DNA of 64,000 nucleotides from assembly GCA_963921825.1 (NCBI GenBank), contig OY997592.1, forward strand, positions 63,818,336 through 63,882,335, written 5' to 3'. The stretch is from Erodium maritimum. Its lineage: Eukaryota > Streptophyta > Magnoliopsida > Geraniales > Geraniaceae. Shown one piece after another: positions 1-10,300 of this stretch. The notes under the pieces were generated by a model that ran no database searches, was not told the DNA's origin, and saw only the letters and a list, made by a program, of their open reading frames with translations. A program made the translations under genes and the position numbers. Every line of letters starts with the position of its first letter. Positions within the stretch are counted from its first letter, which is position 1.

Positions 1-1330
1 TCTTAGAGTTTTATGGTCAAAGTCTTTTCAGGGGCTTTGACCGTTATAATGACTCTTTTATAATTTAATAATATCTATTTATTTCAAAAAAATGTAGTTT
101 TTTTAAATGAAGAGATATAAAGTGTTTTTATTCAATGCAATAGCTCCAAGTTAAAATAATATTCAGGATCATAGATCCTAGTGTCCAGAATATAGTCCGG
201 TACACCCGTAAGTCTATTAGCGCTCGTGGACCTGTAGAAGCAATCTACTTTGCATCGTAGATACGAAAAAGAAACGGAAATCGAATAAACACTAGAACGA
301 ATACATAAACTACGGAGCCTATGATACCAGTTCTTCTGAAATCCAAAACTTTAGCGGTGGGGCGTTTCAGTTTTGTTGTTCCGTCGTCTCGATTCGCCAA
401 AATTTCTAGGGATGAGATTGTGTTTTGATGTGATCGGTAAGGTGGATCATGCGCTGACGCAAAGACCAACAACCACCCTCGAAAGTTCAGTTTATAAGAT
501 GAGTTCACCCAAACGGACAACTCATAAATCGACTTCATCCACCGTCGAAAGTCGAATATGCCGACCTTAAATAGGACTGCAGAGCGAGACAACTGGATAG
601 GAGGAACGAAGGATAAAAAGTAAATAAGAAACAAGAAAAAACAAAAAGAAACAAAGAAGAGAGAGCCGCCGCCAACGACAATGACAGTCAGAGTTTTTTT
701 TCCTTTCTTATCTAGAGAGTTTTTTTATACAAATGTTTAATAAAAAAAATAGGTTAGTTTTTTTTCGTTAGCATATACATGAATAAAATCTGTATATATT
801 TATGTATTTTTACGTGGTTAACCCTAAAATATACCATAAAGTTGCACAAGACAGTTGTAAGATGATGATGTGCTATGGTGGTCATTGCTAATACTTTTCT
901 TTCAAATAAAATACAAAGATTATTTGAATGGAACAAGATGTACTCTAAGCAAAATAACAATTTTAGTGGGTTTTAAAAATATTGGAAAATGTTATCATTC
1001 AAATATTTTGCTTGTATAAGCGATTTTCATGACCATGATTTATAAAACTAGCCTTTATAAGCTTCCCCCCTTGAAACCAACCTTCTTAATATGCCACATC
1101 CAAATAACACATAGATTTTCTTCGGTCTTGATGCTTCAACACCAAATCTTCACAAATCCAATGCGATTATGTTGGATCTTCCTACATTCCAACACTAAAT
1201 CTTCCGATACATGAACCTCAAACAAGGAGATCCAATATATAAACTCTCTAGTGCACATACCAAAACATAAATATATATATTTGTAATATTAGGTTGGTGC
1301 ATCTATCATCTTCTCCCGTTAACAATTTTC
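1..1330 (+). promoter_or_regulatory. Upstream region of the ABCG gene with a TATA box
   Basis: No credible gene is seen here; the open frames have no recognisable domain. A TATATAAA box at 1236-1243 lies 88 bp before the chosen ATG, a normal plant spacing for a start site near 1265-1275 and a short 5' UTR. Farther upstream are an AGCCGCC GCC-box (664-670, the ethylene-response-factor core) and an ACGTGG motif (822-827, ABRE/G-box-like core). Such short motifs occur by chance, so only the TATA box is given weight. The rest is AT-rich spacer. Confidence 0.5.
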
Positions 1331-4300
1331 ATGGAGTTAGGTCACTATAGAGCATATTCAAAGGTCGAAAACTCGATTCGATCCCGAAGATACGAAGATG
1401 ACGACGAAGAAGCTCTAAGATGGGCAGCACTTGAGAGATTACCAACGTATAAAAGAGTGCATAAAGGTATATTGCATGGAGTTGGAGGAGAATTAAGAGA
1501 AATAGATCTTCATGAACTTGGTGCTCGAGAGCAGAAGGATTTATTGGAAAGGTTGGTCAAGAATGTTGACGATAATGAGAAGTATTTGCGCAAACTTAAA
1601 CGAAGACTCGACAGGTTATATATTGACTTATTTTAAAGCAAATGTAGTAGAATACAAGTTTCTTAGGCTACATTGTTACTTTTTTGTTAGAGAGAAATAA
1701 ATGTATAACCAATTCTAATACTCTATTTTTTTTATTATCGTCGGTTATAGAGTTTCACTAAATCGCCCAACAATCGAGGTTCGGTTTGAGAATCTAAATG
1801 TTGATGTGGAAGCTTATGTGGGAAGTAGAGCTTTGCCTTCTATCCCTAATTCTATTGCAAATTTTTTAGAGGTAAGGTGAAATCAATATTCGATTGTTTT
1901 CTTTATCTAATCACGAATTACATAACTTAATTTGTAAATATTTTTGTAAAATTAGAATAGTATTAAAAATATATGTATATACTTAGCAACTAGGATTCAC
2001 CAAAAAAGTTTTGTTAAATGAAATCAATACAATCATACGAACTTAGATCATGTGTCAATGTACCGTTAAAGACAATCGTACCATGGAAAACTAGTCGAAT
2101 TTTGAATAAAATGAGTTTGATTTGTCAATTTGGGTCAAACTGAATGAACTAAGTTAAATACGACTTTATATATTATTATAGAATAGAATTCGAATTTTAC
2201 AGCATAAATTCATTCGAATTTGAGTCAAACAATTATTTTTCGAACCGATCCGATAAGCTCTGATAAATTTGGGCTGGATTCACTGTTTACACCTCTAATT
2301 GATTATAACAAGAGCATGTTTGGTGTGTCCAAAACAAAAAGGGTGCAGCTAACAAACTCCATATCATTCCAAGTCAAAAAAGAAGATTCACAGTTCTTCG
2401 CAATGTGAGTGGAATTATCAGACCTGGCCGGTGAGATTCATTTAGTATCTAATTTTAATTTTCTCCTATATTAATGTCTTGAAATGCTTATTTTATGTAT
2501 ATATTTATTTATTTTGCAGATTGACTCTGCTTCTAGGACCACCAGCCTCAGGGAAAAGCACCCTCCTACAAGCTTTGTCCGGGAAATTGGATTCAGCCCT
2601 AAAGGTAAGCATATCATACTCTCTCGACCTTTGAATTTGTCTGATGAAATGTCAAAGCATCAATCTTGAACTTCATTTTCAAGTCGGGAGTCCATTGAGA
2701 AGAGAGATAAGAACTTTGAAAATAAAACGGACCAATTAGGGACAAATGAGATAAATGGAAAATAATAACATATTTTAAAGAACAGGAACCAACTCTGATA
2801 TCATATTAGAATATTAGAGAACTAACTCAGCTAAAAAAGTTAAAAGCTGATAATTGAAAGCCAATCTCAAAGTGATATCTTGTTGTGTCAAGTTTACCGG
2901 GAGAGTGAGCTACAATGGGCATGAACTGCATGAGTTTGTGCCTCAGAGGACTTCTGCTTATATCAGCCAATACGACATCCATATCCCTCAGCTCACTGTC
3001 AGAGAAACATTGGCCTTTTCTGCACGATGCCAAGGGGTCGGTACTGACTATGGTAACCTCAATCTCTCAACAACCTCGTCACATAACTTACATCAACTTG
3101 TCAATAATGTTGCTTTACTCAATTCACTACTTGTAGACATGCTTACAGAGCTTTTGAGAAGAGAGAAGCAGTTAAATATCCAACCCGATCCTTTTCTCGA
3201 TGCACTCATGAAGGTAATGTTCAATCTCTAAGGAACATACTTCTATTTGATTATGCATACTATATATAATTCTTGTATTGTTTCAGGCGTCGGTTTTGAA
3301 GGGCCAAAAAGAATACATAACTACAGAGTATATGCTCAAGGTACAATGTAACAAAAGTTATGTGTAATTTAGTTTTAGGAAATTGTGTAATGTAGCTAAA
3401 ACCAATGTGTTACTTCTTTCAGATTCTCGGACTTGATGTTTGTGCTGATACAATAGTTGGAAACAATATGTTGAGGGGTATTTCAGGAGGACAAAAGAAG
3501 CGCGTTACCACAGGTCAGGTCCTGCCAAATGATAATTATCAGTAACTAGTTTGAGAAGATGAATTTAGTTTAAATTGATTAGTAATTTGAGTGCAGGGGA
3601 AATGCTGATAGGGCCTGTGAATGCACTCTTCATGGACAACATATCGACGGGTTTGGACAGTTCATCGACATTTCAGATAATCAACTCCATCAGGCAATCC
3701 ATTCACATCTTCAAGAAAACCGCTCTCATATCACTTCTCCAGCCCCCTCCAGAAACCTTCCAACTCTTTGATGACATTCTTCTTCTGGCTGAGGGTCAGA
3801 TTGTTTACCAAGGCCCGCGAGACCAGGTTCTCGAGTTTTTCGAGTATATGGGATTCAAATGTCCCCACAGGAAGGGCATTGCTGACTACCTACAAGAAGT
3901 AAGTCTCCTTAATCAGAACCGGTGACCTGACACTTATTACAGATAACTATTCCCAAATTAACATCTTTGAATATATGTTACATAGGTGACATCACTAAAA
4001 GATCAAAGACAGTACTGGTCCAACGCTCTGAGGCCATACCGTTATATCAATGTCAAGGAGTTTGCAGATGCTTTCAAGTCATACCATCTCGGAGCAGTCA
4101 TTAGTAACGAGCTTTCCCACCCGTTCGACAGGTCAAAGAGTCATCCAGCAGCTTTGACAAAATCAAGATATGGAGCAAGCATGAAAGAGTTGTTGAAAGC
4201 TTGCTTATCAAGAGAAGCTACGCTTATGAAGAGAAGTGCTTATTTACATGTTTTCAAGGTTATTCAAGTGAGTATTACTGTTTCTGAGTAACCATGATTC

Positions 4301-7300
4301 GAATTAATGTTTACTTAAACAAAGTAATTAAGGTTTCTTAATTCCCATTTCAGTTTGAAATCAGTGCAATCATCCTAGCAACGGTCTTTGTACAAGCCAA
4401 AAGGCACCACGAGACAGTAGAAGATGGGACAGTGTTTATGGGCGCTCTGTATTTTGGCATCTTTGTCATTACATTTACGGGTCATTTCGAGCTTCCATTG
4501 ACAATCAACAAGCTTCCTGTATTTTACAAGCAGAGAGACCTCCTCTTTTATCCTTCTTGGGCGTTTTCACTCCCAACATCAGTCTTGGGCATACCTGTGT
4601 CAATTCTTGAAGTCACACTCTGGATATGCACAACTTATTATGTAATAGGCTTTGATCCTGACGTTTCGAGGCAAGTTTTCGATAGCATACACTTTACCAT
4701 TCCCATCTGTCATGGCTTCTTTAACCGATCTTAAGTAACTTGGTTCAGGTTCTTCAAGCAGTTCCTTGTGCTCGTTTTGAGCGGACAAATGTCATATGGT
4801 CTGTTTCGGTGCATTGCTGTTGTGACAAGAGACCATGTTGTCTCAAACATTGTTGCATGCCTTGTGGTCATTTGGTTCCTAACATTTGGCGGCTTCATCT
4901 TATCGCGAGGTAATGATTATAAGCATAAGATCTTGTTCTTTGCACAACATTTTGAATCTCTCTGTTCCTTCTTGCAGTGGATATGAAAAAATGGTTGCTT
5001 TGGGGTTTCTGGACTTCTCCAATGATGTACGTGCAAAACGCCATCTCAACGAATGAATTCCTGGGAGAAGCTTGGGGTGGTGTGGGAAAAACGGTCTTGG
5101 AATCACGAGGATTGTTCACAGACCAATATTGGTATTGGATTGGTGTTTTTGCATTGCTTGGCTTCACACTAGTCTTCCTTGTCATCTCTACTTTAGCTCT
5201 ATCTTATCTCGATGGTACGCGCTCTGAGTCTCTCCAACTCTTCAAATACGATACTGTCGATGTTCTTCTTTTTGTACCTCTTGATGTGTTGTTCATTATG
5301 CTCCTTCAGAGTATGGTAAGTCTCAGCCTTCCATTTCCTTGTCCGAGGATTCAGCATTGCGAGAAACCGGTGAGATCTTGATCTTGATCTCGATGATTTA
5401 CAGAAGCGGTCTTGGTTCTTGATCTTGATCTTGATGTTTATTCATAAATGACAGAAGCAGGGTCTGTCCGGGGAAGCAGGAGGAAAGGGATGCTCCTACC
5501 CTTCACGCCTCTCACAGTGACATTCGAGAACATGAGATATTCAGTTGACATGCCAAAGGTACGTTTATGATTCGCAAAGAAATGAAGCAGCTAAAAGGGT
5601 ATTGAGATTTGACATCAAACTTGTAGGAAATGAAGTCCGAGTTGGTTTTGGAAGATAAGTTGGAGCTTCTCAAGGGAGTCAGCGGAGCTTTCAGGCCCGG
5701 AGTGTTAACAGCTCTAATGGGAGTCAGTGGCGCCGGCAAGACTACGCTTCTTGATGTCTTGGCCGGAAGGAAAAACAGTGGACATATAGAGGGAAGCATC
5801 AACATTTCGGGTTACCCCAAGAATCAACAAACATTTGCTAGAGTTTCGGGTTATTGTGAGCAAAACGACATTCATTCTCCTCTTCTCACTGTTCACGAGT
5901 CTCTTGTATACTCAGCTTGGCTCCGTTTATCTCCTCATGTTCACTCTACTACCCGGGAGGTTTGTCCATACTGTCCTAACCTTAAACCCTGAACCCTTAT
6001 TTCGCTTCTAATGTTTTTTGAGTACCTACTCTTTTTTGTAGATTTTTGTTGAGGAAGTGATGGAACTGATTGAGCTGACGCCGTTAAGAGATGCATTGGT
6101 TGGACTGCCCAATCTCAACGGTCTCTCGATCGAGCAACGCAAGAGATTGACCATCGCGGTCGAGCTTGTAGCCAATCCCTCCATAATATTCATGGATGAG
6201 CCAACCTCGGGCCTTGATGCCCGGGCTGCTGCAATAGTCATGAGGACTGTTAGAAACACGGTGGATACTGGCAGAACCGTTGTGTGCACCATTCACCAAC
6301 CAAGTATAGACATTTTTGAATCATTTGATGAGGTATTTATGCATGGTAAACACTATTTCTCTTGCATGTTTTCAGTGAAATCTAAACTTGTACTCTATTT
6401 TCCGATCAAAAAGCTTTTCCTTATGACAAGAGGAGGTGAAGAAATATATGTCGGTCCACTCGGGCATCGGTCTAGCCATCTTATTAAGTACTTCGAGGTG
6501 AACGATAAAACCATTGACCTTATACTTATTAGTGAAAATGAAAAAATTCTGGACTTTTGATAGTTCATTGATGCATTGTAATTCTGTTGTTTGTTTTCAT
6601 CTTTGTATAGGGAATCAAAGGAGTTGAGAGAATTCGAGATGGTTATAACCCGGCGACGTGGATGCTAGAAGTGACAACAAGAGCACAAGAAGAGGTTCTA
6701 GGAGTTAAATTTGCAGATGAGTACAAAAAATCAGAACTATACAAGAGAAACAAAGCGTTGATTGAGGAGTTGAGCAAGCCTCTTCCTGGTTCGCAAGACC
6801 TCATCTTCCCCACAACCTACTCACAGTCTTACCTTACTCAGTTCAAAGCCTGCATGTGGAAACAGCACAAGTCCTACTGGCGAAATACCTCTTACAGCGC
6901 TTCAAGACTCCTCTTTAGCGCATTGGTAGGCATAATGTTTGGAGTTGTCTTCTGGGATCTCGGTTCCAAAAGGTACGAGCTCTCCCTATGTTTTTTCTTG
7001 ATAGGATTACATGATGATGATAGTCTAGCTACATACCTGAAAAACATCACTGATAAGATAGCTCAGCCTCTAGACAGTCCCAATTAGGGGAACAACCAGA
7101 TACAATAAAGAGCATTTAAGGAACCTTGATAACCCAACAAAAAGAACGGTGTGATGATCATAGGCTAAAACAAACAAGAAGAAATATTCTTATGTTGTTG
7201 TTTTTTGGGCAGGAGCACAAAGCAGGACATTTTTAACGGGGTGGGAGTTATGTACACTTCGATCATGTTCATGGGGTCAATGAGTGCTTCTACAATCCGG

Positions 7301-10300
7301 CCTATTATAATCACCGAACGGACAGTTTACTACAGAGAAAGGGCAGGAGGAATGTACTCTGCTTTGCCTTACGCAATTGCACAAGTATGTTTTCATTTCT
7401 ACAACATTAGTTCTTAATTCCTAGTTAGTTTGTTTGTGTTGGCCTTGTTGAACACAACTCTTTGATGGAAGGCAACACTTTCTTTTAACACCACTCAAGA
7501 AGAGATTACAACACTAAGAGTTACTCACACTACAAGACTCTTTTAGGACACTCTCTCTACAAGACTACTACACTTTGTGTTTCTTGGATGCTTGACAAAT
7601 GAGTTCCTACCCCTATTTATACTAGTAGCATCCTAAAATGGATGGTTAGGATTTATCCTACACTAAGCATTATTAATGGCTATGATTTAGTCTCTAGAAC
7701 ACTCCATCAAAATATCCTAAATGCCTACAAATGGAAGACTTGTCTCCATGCTTCTACAAGCTTCCACATCCTTCCACTAACGGACTCTTACTAATAATGA
7801 GCTTTTACTAATTATTAGATTATTGGGCTAAGCCCAATTGGGCTAGTGATGAATATTTTAACACTCCCCCTCAGCACTAGCCCCCATTCTTCGTACCATG
7901 TTAAGCTCGCTGCGAAAACCTTCACACTTGCCAATACTCAGTCCTTTGGTGAATAAGTCTGCCACTTGATCATCCGTCTTGATCTGTCGCATCTCGATCT
8001 CTTCCTTCAGGACTTTCTCTCTGATAAAATGATAGTGCACCTCTACATGCTTTGTTCTAGCATGAAACACTGGATTTTCTGCTAGGCGAACCGCAGATTG
8101 GTTGTCGCAATGAAGTGTTACCGCATAGTCAACTTTCTGGTGCAAATCTTTCATTAAGAGTATCAGCCATGTACTTTCTTGAGCCGCTGCAGCTGCTGCT
8201 CTATACTCTGCCTCGGTAGTTGACAACGACACTGTTGGTTGTCTTTTACTACACCAATAAATGGTTCCCGATCCGAGCTTGAACACATACCCAGTGGTTG
8301 ATCTTTGGGTATCGTGGTCTCCTGCATAATCAGCATCGCAGTATCCAACTAGCTTGCAGTCTTCGCCTCTTTTGTACAAAAGACCATAGTCAATTGTACC
8401 TTTGACGTATCTTAGAATTCGTCGAGCCGTATCCAAGTGAGGCTTCTTCGGATTTTGCATGTACCGACTCACGACCCCAACTGCATAAGAAATGTCAGGA
8501 CGAGTTAAAGTTAAGTAGATGAGACTACCTACTAGTTGCCGATACATCGTCCCGTCTTCCAACTCCTTCCCTTCGTGTGCACAGATCTTGGCATTTGGCT
8601 CCATCGGTGTTGAGACTGGCTTGCATTCCAACATTCCAAACTTTTGAAGTATATCTCTTGTATACTTTTGTTGGCAGAGGAACAATCCTTCTTCTGTGCG
8701 GTCAACTTCTAGCCCCAAGAAGTGTTTAAGCATTCCAAGCTCCTTCATTTGGAAGCGTACCGATAGATTTTCTCTCGTTTGTTGAATTTCTCTTTCGCCA
8801 TCCCCGGTGATGATCAAGTCATCCACATAAACCAACACAATTGCCAATTTTCCTTCTCTTTCTTTGATAAATAGGCTTGAGTCTGCATGCGCAACTGAAT
8901 AATTACTTTGAGTAAGAAATTCAGCAATCTTACCATACCAAGCTCTTGGCGCCTGCTTCAATCCATAGAGAGCTTTCTTCAGTTTGCACACATGGTTGGG
9001 ATTATTTGCATCCTCAAATCCCTTTGGTTGGTTCATGTAGATCTCCCGGTCCAGCTCTCCGTGCAAGAAGGCGTTCTTCACGTCCATCTGCCACAATTTC
9101 CATTCTTTACTTGCCGCGAGTGCTAGCAGGACCCGTACGATAGTGATCTTCGCCACTAGACTAAACGTTTCATCATAGTCTAGTCCATATTGTTGAGAGA
9201 ACCCTCGGGCTACCAGACGAGCCTTGTATCTCTCGATTGATCCATCCGGGCGACGCTTAACTTTGTACACCCATTTGCAGGAAATGGGTTTGATATCTCT
9301 TGGTCTTGGCACCAGTTCCCAAGTCTGACTTTTCTCCAGGGCCGCAATTTCTTCTTTCATCGCCTTCTGCCACACCGAGTCTTGTGATGCTTCCTCATAC
9401 GTTTCCGGCTCTTGAACATCGTCTTCTAAAGTGGCTACGTTGGCATACTTGGGATTTGGTTTACGGATTCTTTCTGTCCGCCTGAGTTGTGGAGGTGTCA
9501 TTTCCTTTTCACCAGCTTCGCTTGGTTGAGCAATTTCTTCCTCATCAATGTCGCTTGGTTCTTCAGACATGTCAGCACTTGGTCGAATGTGTGCAGTTTG
9601 CTCCCCCATCTTATGTTGTAGAATTTCTTCCATGTTGTTCGAGTCTGGTATGACTTTCTTCTCCGCGGACCACCACGAAGAAGCTTCATCAAACACTACA
9701 TCTCTTGAGGTGTAGCATTTTCCACTTGTTGGATCACAACACTTCCACCCTTTTCTTTGATTGTCGTATCCAACAAATATACATCTGACCGCTTTCTTGT
9801 CAAACTTGCTACGTAAATGACTAGGAACAAATACGTAGCAAACACAGCCAAATACTCGAAAATAGCTAATTGTAGGTTTAATTTTCCATAATGTCTCAAA
9901 TGGTGAGATAAAACCTAACCTTGGTTGGGGAAGTTTGTTGATCACATGGGCGGCAGTTCGCATAACTTCGGCCCAAAATCTTCCTGGGACATTCTTCGCG
10001 TGCAGCATGCTTCGACAGATCTCCGCAAGATGTCGATTCTTTCTCTCAGCTACACCATTTTGTTGTGGTGTGTTGGCACATGTAAGTTGACGACGTATTC
10101 CAGACTCGTTGAGAAATTGATCGAACTCACTCGATGTGTATTCTCCTCCATTGTCTGAGCGTAGACAATGAATCTTCATTCCTACTTCTCCTTCGACCAT
10201 CATCTTGAATTCTTGAAATTTTGAGAATGTATCAGACTTTTCTTTCATGAAGAAGACCCACACATACCTCGAGTAGTCATCAATGAACGTCACCATGTAC

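Noticed and set aside
245-634. 129-aa minus-strand frame upstream of the ABCG gene
   Set aside because: No domain, signal or splice context is recognisable, and it lies in AT-rich spacer.
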